Shown here: positions 52,793-62,842 of the stretch, piece by piece
Layout of the letters: every line of letters starts with the position of its first letter
Numbering within the stretch: the first letter of the stretch is position 1
From: Thermoactinomyces mirandus
GTDB taxonomy: Bacteria; Bacillota; Bacilli; Thermoactinomycetales; Thermoactinomycetaceae
Assembly: GCF_013868055.1 (NCBI RefSeq)
Contig: NZ_JACEOL010000003.1
Coordinates: forward strand, 1-64,000
DNA length: 64,000 bases
Direction: 5' to 3'
The notes under the pieces: generated by a model
Databases searched by the model: none
The model's input: the letters and a program-made list of their open reading frames with translations, nothing else
Told to the model about the DNA's origin: nothing
Program-made: the position numbers and the translations under genes

Positions 52793-53581
52793 TCAAATGG
52801 ATTTGACCAAGCCGCCATCTACCAGGAAAGCCTGGCCCGTGACATAAGTATTGGCTTCGGAAACCAGAAAAGCAACCACTTTGGCAAACTCCTCCGGAGT
52901 CCCGTATCTCCCCAAAGGAATCTGTCCCACGCTCCGGCTTCTCACTTCATCCGGAGACAAACCCGTTTTTGCCGCATAGGTCATATCCAGTGACACGATC
53001 CGATCGGTGGCGATTCGCCCAGGGCCAATCGTATTGATCAGGATGCCATCCCTGCCCAATTCAACGGATAAGCTTTTAGACAGGCCGACGATGGCTGTCC
53101 GAAACGTATTCGAGAGAATCAGATTGTCGATGGGCTGTTTGAATGAAGAAGAAGCCAGATTGACAATTCGGCCTGATTTTTTCCTGCGCATATAGGGGAG
53201 CGCTCCCCGAATCAGCCGGATCATACTGAGCAGGTTTAACTGAAAGGCATTTTCCCAATCCTCGTCGCCAAAGTCGTCAAAACTCCCAGCCGGAGGCCCT
53301 CCCGCATTGGTGACGAGGATATCAATTCCTTCGTGCTCAGCTACTGTAAATTGAATCAATGCCTGAATATCCTTCGATTTTGTAACATCCGCCACACAGG
53401 TTGCCACTTTGGCACCAGAGATGGCTTCAATCTCGGCAGCCGTTTTCTGAAGTTGATCCTCATTTCTGCTCGTAATTACGACATCAGCTCCTTCACGGGC
53501 CAACTCAAGCGCAATCGCCTTGCCCAAACCTTTACTGGATGCTGCGATTAACGCGGATTTCCCTTTCAGTCCCAGATCCAT
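52793..53581 (-). CDS. SDR-family protein with atypical active site
   Basis: A 262-residue Rossmann protein: GKSALIAASSKGLGKAIALEL (a TGxxxGxG variant), CVADVTK, VTNAGGPP, and the C-terminal end GQIPLGRYGTPEEFAKVVAFL and TYVTGQAFLVDGG. Where most SDRs have Tyr-x-x-x-Lys, this one reads NLILSNTFRTAIVG, so the usual catalytic Tyr/Lys pair is not in place. A subgroup of FabG-like SDRs shows this pattern. Substrate unknown; it stands next to the hpa genes but has its own start region. Confidence 0.82.
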   Translation of the reverse strand: MDLGLKGKSALIAASSKGLGKAIALELAREGADVVITSRNEDQLQKTAAEIEAISGAKVATCVADVTKSKDIQALIQFTVAEHEGIDILVTNAGGPPAGSFDDFGDEDWENAFQLNLLSMIRLIRGALPYMRRKKSGRIVNLASSSFKQPIDNLILSNTFRTAIVGLSKSLSVELGRDGILINTIGPGRIATDRIVSLDMTYAAKTGLSPDEVRSRSVGQIPLGRYGTPEEFAKVVAFLVSEANTYVTGQAFLVDGGLVKSI

Positions 53582-53678
53582 TTTTCAAACCTCCTTCACC
53601 TTTATGGTTTGATTGTATCAAATCCTTTCTGATCATATGATATAATTTGAATCAATTGATTCACAGGAGATGATGGAA

Positions 53679-53858
53679 GTGAGCCAGCAACAAATCGTTC
53701 GCATCGGCAGTTTGGCAAAGACGCTGACGACCTTTGAAAACGCGGCCGAAAGTATTTTATCCAGCGGCATTTTAAAATCACCCGGGGAGATTGAGGCTTT
53801 TAAAATGGGGTTTCACGCAGCTTTGGAACTGGTGCGCCGGGAATACGGTATAAAGTAA
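53679..53858 (+). CDS. small soluble protein, unknown
   Basis: A 59-residue helical protein from GTG 53679 (AGGAG nine bases upstream; two ATGs at 53670 and 53673 sit too close to it). Sequence SQQQIVRIGSLAKTLTTFEN, then SPGEIEAFKMGFHAALELVR. No family known to me. It is followed after about 60 bp by the large membrane-protein gene in the same direction. Confidence 0.6.
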   Translation: MSQQQIVRIGSLAKTLTTFENAAESILSSGILKSPGEIEAFKMGFHAALELVRREYGIK

Positions 53859-53917
53859 AAGTCCCTGGACGATTCCTCCATCATCCAAGGCAAACAGCAG
53901 CAAAGGAGTGGATTCGT

Positions 53918-55132
53918 GTGTATCATACCAACGCAGAAGACGTCATCTATCCGAATCATACACGTACACCCAATGTGGTTGTCCGAGGACTATACAGTGT
54001 AGGATTCTTTATTGCAGACTTCGGCCCGATGTTTGTCAATCTCTTTAATGCCATCTACATAACCGCACGCAAGCTGTTCGCTTTTTTGATCGGCTTATTG
54101 ATTGAACTCAGTACCATCATCATCCTGATCGGAACGATTGCCTTCAGTGTGTACCATTCCCTCGAACTTTTGCGCAGAGGCGGAGCTGTCGGAGGAATGG
54201 AATATGTTGGAGTGATCATGTTTGAAATTGTATTTATTTCATCCGTGGCTACCATGACGCGAAGCCTGATGAAGGGTGAAAGGCCAGATGGATATTCGTT
54301 TATTGGCTTTGTACTCGGATTCCTGTTTGTCGAATGGTCAAATATTACCGGAATGGCGCAAAACTGGACAGGCTGGATTATCGGATTCTTTACTCCCATT
54401 TTACTGATCATCGCTGAAGGAATTCTCGCTTATCAGTTTCTGAGTGACAAGGAAAAAAGGCGGACGCGGGACATAAACAGGATTATAAAGAAGCATTCGG
54501 AACTGACCCCCGCTGACCTTGAGAAAGCGATCGCCATGTACCGGGAACAAACAAAAACAGCAGCGGAAAAAACGTTGCGCCCCCATAACGAGTGGAAAAA
54601 ATTCCTGCTGGAAGAAAAAAACGAAAATGGCATCAAACTGGTTGAAAAATTGGCTCCCAAAATGGTGATGGAGAATAAAGAATCCCAGTCATCCTCCGTA
54701 TCGGAACCGGAAACAGTGCAAGAGTTGACAAAAGACGATCTCCAACAGCCGGCCCCTGTTTCAACTGCCACTGACGGGATCGGGAGGAAAATTGCCCGTC
54801 CCGGAAAACAGGAAGAATACGGAGCAAATACCGAAAATGAGAATAAAGCCGGCCAAGCAACCGCTCCATCCAACAACCGGAATTCCGGTGAAAATCCAAC
54901 CGGAAACGGAGCCAGGCAAGAAAGCGGTCTGAAGGCAACTGCCTCTAACGATCAGGACAATCCCGAAACAGAAGACATGCGCAAGCACGCAAGAATGTGG
55001 GCGATTAAATTTTATCAGGAAACCGGAAAGATTCCCGGACGTGTGCGAATCGCCAATCATACCCATTGCAAGGATCGAATCGCGCGGGAAGTCGCCGAAG
55101 AAATGAAAAAGAAGTATGGGAAGGTATCATGA
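53918..55132 (+). CDS. multi-pass membrane protein with disordered linker and helical C-terminal domain
   Basis: A 404-residue protein from GTG 53918, AAAGGAG at seven bases. Residues about 50-175 hold four membrane helices (FAFLIGLLIELSTIIILIGTI, YVGVIMFEIVFISSVA, YSFIGFVLGFLFVEW, WIIGFFTPILLIIAEGILAY). Residues 180-370 are charged and then low-complexity (Gln, Asn, Ser, Glu). The last 45 residues (MWAIKFYQETGKIPGRVRIAN and CKDRIAREVAEEMKKKYG) look like a small helix-turn-helix. The arrangement recalls mobile-element membrane proteins (DUF2637-like), but I do not name a family. Confidence 0.7.
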   Translation: MYHTNAEDVIYPNHTRTPNVVVRGLYSVGFFIADFGPMFVNLFNAIYITARKLFAFLIGLLIELSTIIILIGTIAFSVYHSLELLRRGGAVGGMEYVGVIMFEIVFISSVATMTRSLMKGERPDGYSFIGFVLGFLFVEWSNITGMAQNWTGWIIGFFTPILLIIAEGILAYQFLSDKEKRRTRDINRIIKKHSELTPADLEKAIAMYREQTKTAAEKTLRPHNEWKKFLLEEKNENGIKLVEKLAPKMVMENKESQSSSVSEPETVQELTKDDLQQPAPVSTATDGIGRKIARPGKQEEYGANTENENKAGQATAPSNNRNSGENPTGNGARQESGLKATASNDQDNPETEDMRKHARMWAIKFYQETGKIPGRVRIANHTHCKDRIAREVAEEMKKKYGKVS

Positions 55133-55154
55133 ACGAAAAGCTTCTCCCTGCTTA

Positions 55155-55181
55155 AGCCCCCGGGAAATCGGGGGTTTTTTT
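55155..55181 (+). terminator. Rho-independent terminator
   Basis: CCCCCG / CGGGGG stem with GAAAT loop followed by TTTTTTT, 20 bp after the membrane-protein stop codon. Confidence 0.92.
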
Positions 55182-55196
55182 ATCACAGATGACAAC

Positions 55197-55300
55197 CCGC
55201 TCTAATACCCCTGCTTCTTCAAGCGGGGGATAAGAGCGGCTAGTCACTGTATTAACTGGCTCTAAGCTTCAGTGGGGGAAAACAATCCCCCTCTGAAGCC
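55197..55300. mobile_element. tandem hairpins, possible remnant of an IS200/IS605-type element end
   Basis: The first hairpin (55197-55239) pairs CCGCTCT...CCCC-GCTT with AAGC-GGGG...AGAGCGG. The second (55258-55300) pairs GGCT...GCTTCAG-GGGGG with CCCCC-TGAAGCC. IS200/IS605 ends and their guide-like RNAs carry such subterminal hairpins with GAAGC/GGGGG stems. No TnpA or TnpB frame is here, so this is at most a remnant or a small non-autonomous copy. Confidence 0.35.
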
Positions 55301-55433
55301 AAGACCCCGTTGAAGGTCTCCGACAGGCAGATACACAAAAAAACATGTACAAGAACAGGGAAAACATAGCCTCCATATACTGTAATCAATTATTGAAACA
55401 ATTTTCGAAAAATTTATGGAGGTGTATTTCCTG

Positions 55434-55751
55434 ATGAGTCGGCAACAAAGACATACCCATGAATTTTTAGGCAGCACAAAGCTGGCTGAACAAGGTCAAG
55501 AAAGACACAATCATCGATTTGCCGGAGTGACCAGTGAAGCGATTCCATTAAGAGGGGGAAATCATATTCACACTTTAAAGGTAAATACAGACTTTGGCGA
55601 TCATCATCACAAACTCATCATAAGAACAGGTCCGGCCATACCGGTCGGTAATGGAAAACATGTGCACTTGGTAAGAGGCGTCACTACGTTTGATGATGGT
55701 CATGTGCACAGATTTATCTTTACTACGCTGATTGATCGTCCCCTTATATAG
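55434..55751 (+). CDS. YmaF-family histidine-rich protein
   Basis: A 105-residue protein from ATG 55434 (GGAGGTG nine bases upstream). His-x-His and His-His clusters recur every 15-20 residues (HTHEF, HNHRF, HIHTL, DHHHKL, HVHLV, HVHRF) in short beta-strand contexts, as in B. subtilis YmaF. This is one repeated strand motif folded on itself and is a likely metal-binding surface; function unknown. Own terminator follows. Confidence 0.82.
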   Translation: MSRQQRHTHEFLGSTKLAEQGQERHNHRFAGVTSEAIPLRGGNHIHTLKVNTDFGDHHHKLIIRTGPAIPVGNGKHVHLVRGVTTFDDGHVHRFIFTTLIDRPLI

Positions 55752-56115
55752 TTTGAACAATCAAGATGATGAATCAACTCTCTGTTCTTTCAAACTTTCC
55801 TTTCATATCAAAAGGCCTTGGGGAATCCCCAAGGTCTTTTATCTTTTTTCAAGCTTGATTTGCACGGGCTTAAGAATATAATATACCCTTTTTTTATCCT
55901 GTTCATGAACTTTACACTGCACGGTATGCCGCATTCACAATACAATATAGTAACTTCACCAATTTTATGGAGGATTACCCGGTGCCAAGGTTATTCAGTA
56001 AAAAAAAACCAGGTCGAAGGGAAATCCATATCAGGGAATCAATCCCGCCTACTTTCCACTTGCTGCATTTATAAGAAACGAGGGAAAATTTTATTACAGG
56101 TATGGAAAGCGAATA
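55752..56115. other. intergenic region with one possible 30-codon gene
   Basis: After the terminator at 55810-55840 there is a candidate tiny frame, 55982-56074 on the plus strand: GTG with GGAGG eight bases upstream, product starting PRLFSKKKPGRREIHIRESI, 30 residues. The ribosome-binding site is good and the sequence is basic, but it could be a truncated gene start. Otherwise nothing is seen. Confidence 0.4.
55810..55840 (+). terminator. Rho-independent terminator of the ymaF-like gene
   Basis: AAAGGCCTTGGGGAATCCCC and AAGGTCTTTT: CCTTGGGG/CCCCAAGG stem followed by a T-rich tail. Confidence 0.85.
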
Positions 56116-56256
56116 ATGGATATTCTGCTGTCTTTAATCGGAATTGGATTAACCCTCCCTATCATCGTTGCGGCAATCATTGCCATTCGGTTGGAATCTC
56201 CCGGACAGCATTCTGTTTCTCATCACTCTATATACTCCAGCTACCACAAAAATTAA
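56116..56256 (+). CDS. single-helix small membrane protein, tentative
   Basis: A 46-residue frame, MDILLSLIGIGLTLPIIVAA and a short polar tail. The hydrophobic helix is convincing, but the ribosome-binding site (GGAAAG at about eight bases) is weak. It is convergent with the permease gene, with seven bases between the stops. Confidence 0.4.
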   Translation: MDILLSLIGIGLTLPIIVAAIIAIRLESPGQHSVSHHSIYSSYHKN

Positions 56257-56263
56257 CACCACT

Positions 56264-57595
56264 CTAAATCAGCAAACTGACCCAACGGGAAGGATGGAGC
56301 AATATACCCAATACAGCAATCGCCATAACTGTAATGGAAGCAGTCTTTTGCCATGCGTACCTGGTGCGGGTCAAGCCCGATTGAGCGCGGACAAATCCCC
56401 CATGGGCAAATATGATAAGGGTCCATAGGAACATAAGAATCACCCCCGCAGAGGTGGTCAGATACTCATAAATCTCTTTTGACAGAAAGACTGACGCCAG
56501 GATAGATATGGACAGCGCAGCCACAGTGACGAACAGAGAACGAATTGGCACCCCTCTGCCATTCTCGCAGCACAATCGGCGCGGCGCCTCTCCCCGCTCA
56601 CTGAGGGTTACCAGGATACGGGAAACCCCGAACATGGCCGCTGTCATGGTGGAAAAGGCGGCAGAGATCATGACCGCATTAAGCACATGGTCAGAATAAG
56701 GAATATTGATTCGACTGAGAGTAATGACAAATGGGCTTTGTGCGGGGACAATAACCGCAAATGAATTAACGGAAAGAACCGCAAGCAGACCAAACAGGTA
56801 CAAGCTGCCTAAAAGCATGATTAACCTGTTGAATGCCCGGGGAATGACACGTACGTCAGCCACTTCCGCTGATGCCATGCCCGTAGCGATAATTCCGCCG
56901 AATGTGAAAAACATCAGGCTTAAACTGGTCAAAAATCCGGCTGCCCCCTGTACAAACCAATCACCGCGGTTTACAATACTCCCATTTGGTTGGGTTTCCC
57001 CGGCCCAGATCATCCCGGCAATCAGGCCGATAAATAACAACAGGGCAACGATTTTGATCCATGCAAAAAACATTTCGACTTTTCCGTAATTCTTCATGCC
57101 AATCAGGTTTATTCCCATCGCCAATAACGTAAACAGGGTGGACAACAACCATATTGGCATCTGAGGCAACCACTTTTAGGTAAAAATACTGATCCCCGTT
57201 ACCTCACTCGACATGATCAATATCCCTGCCAGCCAATACAGCCAACTGCCGATAAAGCCGTATGCCCGTCCCAGGTATTTCTCTATATATGATAAGGCCG
57301 ACCCTTTATGCCCGGGTTCCCGGGCCAGCATTTCACCAAACGTTGCGAAAATGGTCCACACAACAAGAATACCGATTGCATATGACAGAAGCACAGATAC
57401 TCCGGTTTCATGGATGGTACTCGCTGTAGCCAAAAAATACCCCGCTCCCAAAATAGAAGCGATTCCGATAAAGGTGAGCTGCCACGCGAAAATTCCTTCT
57501 TTATCCTGTCTCGAGGCCATTTTTTTCCACTGTTTTGCATGAATATGTGGAAAAACCGCAATTGATTTTTGCTTTTCCATCGCCATTGTACCCAT
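56264..57595 (-). pseudogene. APC-family amino-acid permease interrupted by one in-frame stop
   Basis: The two parts are in the same frame. The upstream part (57595-57176) starts GTMAMEKQKS and reads FAWQLTFIGIASILGAGYFLATA and the GHKGSALSYIEKYLGRAYGFIGSWLYWLAG helices, ending GISIFT then TAA. Two codons later the frame goes on KWLPQ-MPIWLLSTLFTLLAMGINLIGMKNYG and through eight more helices to the end at 56264. CAA to TAA explains the stop. The whole is an APC transporter of about 440 residues. A single mutation, sequencing error or read-through are all possible; both halves otherwise look undamaged. Confidence 0.85.
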
Positions 57596-57671
57596 CCTAT
57601 ACTTTACTATTTTCCTTATGCTTTCTAACAGGCTTATTCTGTTTTCTCCCACACGAAAAAGCCGACACAAA

Positions 57672-57718
57672 CAGAAGGTTCTTACTTGTTACTCAATCGC
57701 ACAGTAAGAACCTTCTTT
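57672..57718 (-). terminator. terminator of the DUF1657 gene
   Basis: AGAAGGTTCTTAC and GTAAGAACCTTCT are exact inverted arms of 13 bases with an 18-base loop and a short T-rich tail on the minus strand. Confidence 0.75.
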
Positions 57719-57749
57719 ATATTCCAGGAGAGTTTGAGCACTGTTAAAA

Positions 57750-57956
57750 TTAAAATCCTTTATATTGAGGTTCTTCGCTTTCAAGTTGCTGCACACGCGG
57801 TTCGACTTGACCAATAATTTGCTGTACCTGTTGTGCCGCATTGGTATACATTTGCTTGGCTTGTTTATTTTCCGTGCTAAGAGCGAACTGTTCAAAACTG
57901 GCTTGAGCGCTTTTTAATGAGGCTACAGCTGTTTTAACATCAGAAGAAACAGTCAT
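57750..57956 (-). CDS. DUF1657 family protein
   Basis: A 68-residue helical protein: TVSSDVKTAVASLKSAQASF, LSTENKQAKQMYTNAAQQVQ and IIGQVEPRVQQLESEEPQYK. These are the DUF1657 motifs, a family found in spore formers, often beside spoVA-type genes; here it stands alone. AAAGGTGG precedes ATG 57956. Function unknown, probably sporulation-related. Confidence 0.85.
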   Translation of the reverse strand: MTVSSDVKTAVASLKSAQASFEQFALSTENKQAKQMYTNAAQQVQQIIGQVEPRVQQLESEEPQYKGF

Positions 57957-58205
57957 GCTGAAACCACCTTTCTTTATCATTGGATATCATTAATCTGTCC
58001 AATTGCTGGAATCTTATGCTGTTTATCGTTCAGATCTCTTTTCAGGAAGGGTAAAACCTTGTCGAATAATTTATCCAATCGAAATAATGAGAAACAACCC
58101 GATCGAAACAAAACAAGAAGGGATTTTTACATATAAAAAAAAGAGATGGAGAAAATTTAAAAAGGACTGGAAAGCAACCTTTTATCGAAAATAAACGGGA
58201 AGAAG

Positions 58206-58883
58206 GTGAAGAAGATCCGATCAAAAAATCCCTTTATCCTATTGTTATTAATGATTGGCTTGTTGTTCCCGCTTCCGATTGTGGATGCCAAAGAAGACAA
58301 GCCCGGCGAAGTCTGGATACGGGTTGACCTATGGAAGCATAAACTCTATGTCATGCAGGGAAAACAGGTCAAAGCTCAATTTCCCGTTGGGATCGGCAAG
58401 GAGAAAACGCCTACTCCAATTGGAAAATGGTTCATTGTAGACAAGGGAAAAAACTGGGGAGGCGGGTTCGGGCCTTGTTGGCTGGGCCTCAACGTACCTT
58501 GGGGAAGGTTTGGCATTCATGGAACCAATAAACCTTATTCCGTCGGAGAGCACTCAAGTCATGGGTGTTTACGAATCCTGAACGCAAACATTAAAAAAAT
58601 CTATAAAATGGTTCCCCTTGGAAGTAAAGTAATTATCGAGGGACCGCTGTTGGGCGCAAATGAGACGGAAAAAGTTTCCAGGTCATTTCGCGGCCAAAAA
58701 GGGACACTAGTCCTGCTGATCCAAAATCGACTGTACCATGGCGGATATTACAAAGGGGATCTGGATGGCATTTTCGGACGGGAATTGGAAAAAGCCGTCC
58801 TGCAGTTTCAAAAAGATCACGGGTTGGAAAAAGATGGGCAAGTTTATATCGAAGAGTATCTTGCATTAGGGTTGCTTGAATAA
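58206..58883 (+). CDS. L,D-transpeptidase (YkuD) with peptidoglycan-binding domain
   Basis: A 225-residue secreted protein from GTG 58206. A signal peptide (FILLLLMIGLLFPLPIVDA) is followed by the YkuD domain: VDLWKHKLYVMQGKQV, TPTPIGKWFI, GIHGTNKPYSVGEHSSHGCLRI with catalytic His and Cys (SHGCLR). The C-terminal 70 residues form a peptidoglycan-binding domain (GYYKGDLDGIFGRELEKAVLQFQKDHGLEKDG). The order catalytic-then-binding is usual in spore formers. It cross-links or modifies peptidoglycan. Confidence 0.93.
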   Translation: MKKIRSKNPFILLLLMIGLLFPLPIVDAKEDKPGEVWIRVDLWKHKLYVMQGKQVKAQFPVGIGKEKTPTPIGKWFIVDKGKNWGGGFGPCWLGLNVPWGRFGIHGTNKPYSVGEHSSHGCLRILNANIKKIYKMVPLGSKVIIEGPLLGANETEKVSRSFRGQKGTLVLLIQNRLYHGGYYKGDLDGIFGRELEKAVLQFQKDHGLEKDGQVYIEEYLALGLLE

Positions 58884-59282
58884 AATGCACTTCAGGAAAA
58901 AGACTCCGGTGTACATAAAGGCTTGAAAATAGGCCAAGTAAGCCCGGTCAGAGTCCTATACTCCGCGTATAATGGGAAGGAACTGACAAACCACAAAAAG
59001 TCCTGCTGCTACGTCAAGCATTCAAAGCAAAGGATGGATCACTCAGGTCTTGAAATCCTTCCGGGAGACAAAGCTTCATAAGGTTAATATCACTCTCCAT
59101 GAGTATCCCACTTCATGAAACCGTTTAAAGGGTCAAAGCGATTCTTACACGGTAGAAACGGATGAAAGAGGGGTGATATGTCAGCAAATTCTGCGGATGT
59201 TCATCAAGGGGATCTGCTGCCCGATTGGAGTTATCTCCTTGGCTTGAAAGACATGATTATTTATAGCAGGGGAGTGATCAAA
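58884..59282. other. intergenic region, nothing recognised
   Basis: About 400 bp after the L,D-transpeptidase gene. Several short frames exist but none has protein-like composition or a good start. It may hold eroded sequence next to the inserted element. Confidence 0.4.
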
Positions 59283-59489
59283 TTGTATTACGGTGTTCAT
59301 TATTATCCGTACACAAGTTCCGTTTGTGACACAAGTTCCATTCGCAGAGAAAAAAGAGGTTCCGAGAATGTAGAACAGATTTTGATAAAATCCATAAATA
59401 TGGCCAGAGAATTGCAGAAACGAATCATCAGTATTGATGAACGGTTTGAACGGATAGAAAAAATGTTGCAGGAGAGAATAAAAGGTTGA
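59283..59489 (+). CDS. small coiled-coil protein, tentative
   Basis: A 68-residue frame from TTG 59283, AGGGGAG at eight bases. The N-terminus YYGVHYYPYTSSVCDTSSIR is tyrosine-rich, the C-terminus ILIKSINMARELQKRIISID and ERFERIEKMLQERIKG is a coiled coil. A terminator follows at 59510. No family known to me. Confidence 0.5.
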   Translation: MYYGVHYYPYTSSVCDTSSIRREKRGSENVEQILIKSINMARELQKRIISIDERFERIEKMLQERIKG

Positions 59490-59509
59490 TCATCATCTGC
59501 TCATCTTTA

Positions 59510-59531
59510 CAGGGGATTTAAACCCCCTGTT
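59510..59531 (+). terminator. terminator of the small coiled-coil gene
   Basis: ACAGGGG and CCCCCTGT arms with an ATTTAAA loop; a weak T tail follows (TTAGTC). Confidence 0.55.
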
Positions 59532-59642
59532 AGTCAGTTGCCGGAAGAAAATTGGCTTCCAATAGCCTATTTGCATTTTCCCCCAACATAAAAAGCCCCA
59601 ATTAGGAGCGGTCAGATAGGGATTATTAATTCCTGAAAAATT

Positions 59643-59677
59643 CGGCATAGTCGTTGATATTCGGCTATGCCGTTTTT
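59643..59677. terminator. bidirectional terminator at the end of the mobile element
   Basis: CGGCATAG and CTATGCCG arms, T run on the plus strand and AATTTTTC on the minus strand. It follows the recombinase stop codon and probably lies at or just inside the left boundary of the element. Confidence 0.8.
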
Positions 59678-59681
59678 TCGT

Positions 59682-61391
<1,710 letters not shown>

Positions 61392-61595
61392 CTACCTTGA
61401 AGAAGTCGAGTTGATTTCCGTGGGTTTATATGAACTATCAGATAACTTTGAAAGGCTTTTTGCGTTGGCTGTAATCAGTCGTTTCAGCTTGGAATATGCA
61501 CTTTCCTTTGCTGAATCACTTATTCGTGATTCCACAACATAGACCGTACCTCCGATATCGGATTTGGTTGTGCGGCTGTTACTTTGATTTTCCAT
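61392..61595 (-). CDS. transposon-encoded protein TnpW
   Basis: A 67-residue protein. IGGTVYVVESRISDSAKESA and YSKLKRLITANA are the TnpW signature. ATG 61595 has AGGAGG eight bases upstream. TnpW proteins accompany TnpX-type recombinases in clostridial mobilisable transposons; their role is unknown. Placed directly before the recombinase gene. Confidence 0.85.
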   Translation of the reverse strand: MENQSNSRTTKSDIGGTVYVVESRISDSAKESAYSKLKRLITANAKSLSKLSDSSYKPTEINSTSSR

Positions 61596-61670
61596 ATCGT
61601 GACCTCCTGTCCGATGTTTTGAAGGAACTGGCACTGAGCCGAATTGATGACTCAGTGCTTAATCCATCAT

Positions 61671-62570
61671 TTAAGCTTTTATTTGTAATATTTTCAGAGC
61701 ATCTGGTTGAATTAGCTTGCCATCCAATCTCTCGTAAGCAGAAAATCCAATTTGCCCCTGCAATGCATATAACTCACTTAATTTTTTTATTGTTATTGGC
61801 TGACGCTCAATCAGCCAGTAGTATGATAAATCTCCAAATACAATGCTTTTCGCTCCTGCAGATACTGTAGGCATATATGGAGAGGTAACTACAGGCTTTC
61901 CGAAGATGGTGTTATCTGAAGAGTTCCACAGATAACTGCCGCTTGTATCCTTAAGGGTTCTAAGAAGCATGGCTGTATTATCGTGCATGATAAACACAGC
62001 GTTATTTCGGTATTCATCTTTTAATGAAAAATACAGCGAAATAATCTCGTCAAAAGAGATGGTAGCACTATCTGCTGTAGTTACATCTGCGTCTGCCGTA
62101 AGTATACCTGTAGGCTGTGTTGTGCCATTTCCATTAAGCAATGCATTTTCCTCAGCCTTACCAAAACGCTTCGCAAAATCACCCATCAGATATTTTTCAA
62201 GATTAAAATTCATATCGGTGACGAATGAGCGGTTTAGCTTGACAAGAGATGCCAGCTTGTATGATTTCACCAGAAACTGTGTAAATGTATCGGCACTTTC
62301 GGGGATTGGATCTCCGTCTTCAACCCAATCTGCTGTACCTGTTGAAGATACCGCTTGAATTTTACCTTCTGCAGAAGATAGATTGATAACAGTAGCAAAT
62401 CTGCGGAATATATTCTCCTTTGCCAATGCAGTGTTAAAGCCTTCTCGGAACTCGTCTGGTGCGACATAGGCTCCTGCATTATCAAAGCCCTCGCTTAGAT
62501 TTTGATTATTTTCTTCTCTTCCTTTCATAACATTCCAAAACGCTCTATTATAAGTTGTTGATGTTGCCAT
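61671..62570 (-). CDS. HK97-fold major capsid protein
   Basis: A 299-residue protein. NLSEGFDNAGAYVAPDEFREGF, FRRFATVINLSSAEGKIQ, SSTGTADWVEDGDPIPESAD, KLASLVKLNRSFVTDMNF, ENALLNGNGTTQPTGIL, and KPVVTSPYMPTVSAGAKSIVFGDLSYYWLIERQ are the HK97 family A- and P-domain motifs. It has no N-terminal scaffold (delta) domain, so it resembles mature-size capsids. No portal, protease, terminase or tail gene lies between it and the recombinase. RBS AGGAGGT. Confidence 0.9.
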   Translation of the reverse strand: MATSTTYNRAFWNVMKGREENNQNLSEGFDNAGAYVAPDEFREGFNTALAKENIFRRFATVINLSSAEGKIQAVSSTGTADWVEDGDPIPESADTFTQFLVKSYKLASLVKLNRSFVTDMNFNLEKYLMGDFAKRFGKAEENALLNGNGTTQPTGILTADADVTTADSATISFDEIISLYFSLKDEYRNNAVFIMHDNTAMLLRTLKDTSGSYLWNSSDNTIFGKPVVTSPYMPTVSAGAKSIVFGDLSYYWLIERQPITIKKLSELYALQGQIGFSAYERLDGKLIQPDALKILQIKA

Positions 62571-62842
62571 AATCGTTTACCTCCTAAATTTAATTAAATG
62601 TGGGGTATATACCCCGTTTGAAACTGCGTTTTTTTACGCGTTGCCCCACGCCCGTTGTCCAGATGAAAAGGTGTGGAGATTTGAACTCCCCTAGGGGGTA
62701 GGTATTAACACATGGAGTTGTATCCAGTGGTTTAGTGGTTTTAAGCTTTGTAGCAAGATGTAGCAGGTAAAAACTAAACTCTCTATACGAGAGCGATTTT
62801 TTATATAACCTGTTTTTCTTGCTACAAGCTGCTACACTGTGT
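62571..62842. other. intergenic region between primase and capsid genes
   Basis: Contains the hairpin GGGGTATATACCCC at 62603-62616, a GGAG/CTCC hairpin at about 62673-62690, and AT-rich sequence with two TGTAGCA repeats at 62750-62830. It must include the promoter of the capsid gene. Confidence 0.45.

Larger units (their letters stand above)
55133..55433. other. intergenic region with terminator and two tandem strong hairpins
   Basis: Contains the terminator at 55155-55181 and two stable hairpins at 55197-55300 (see separate entry). No coding gene is present. Confidence 0.55.

Noticed and set aside
58003-58194. 63-codon basic frame upstream of the L,D-transpeptidase gene
   Set aside because: No ribosome-binding site at its start and no recognisable fold; probably leader sequence.
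62665-62700. A GGAG-TTCAAAT-CTCC hairpin on the minus strand looks like the T arm of a tRNA
   Set aside because: No anticodon arm, D arm or matching acceptor stem can be found around it.
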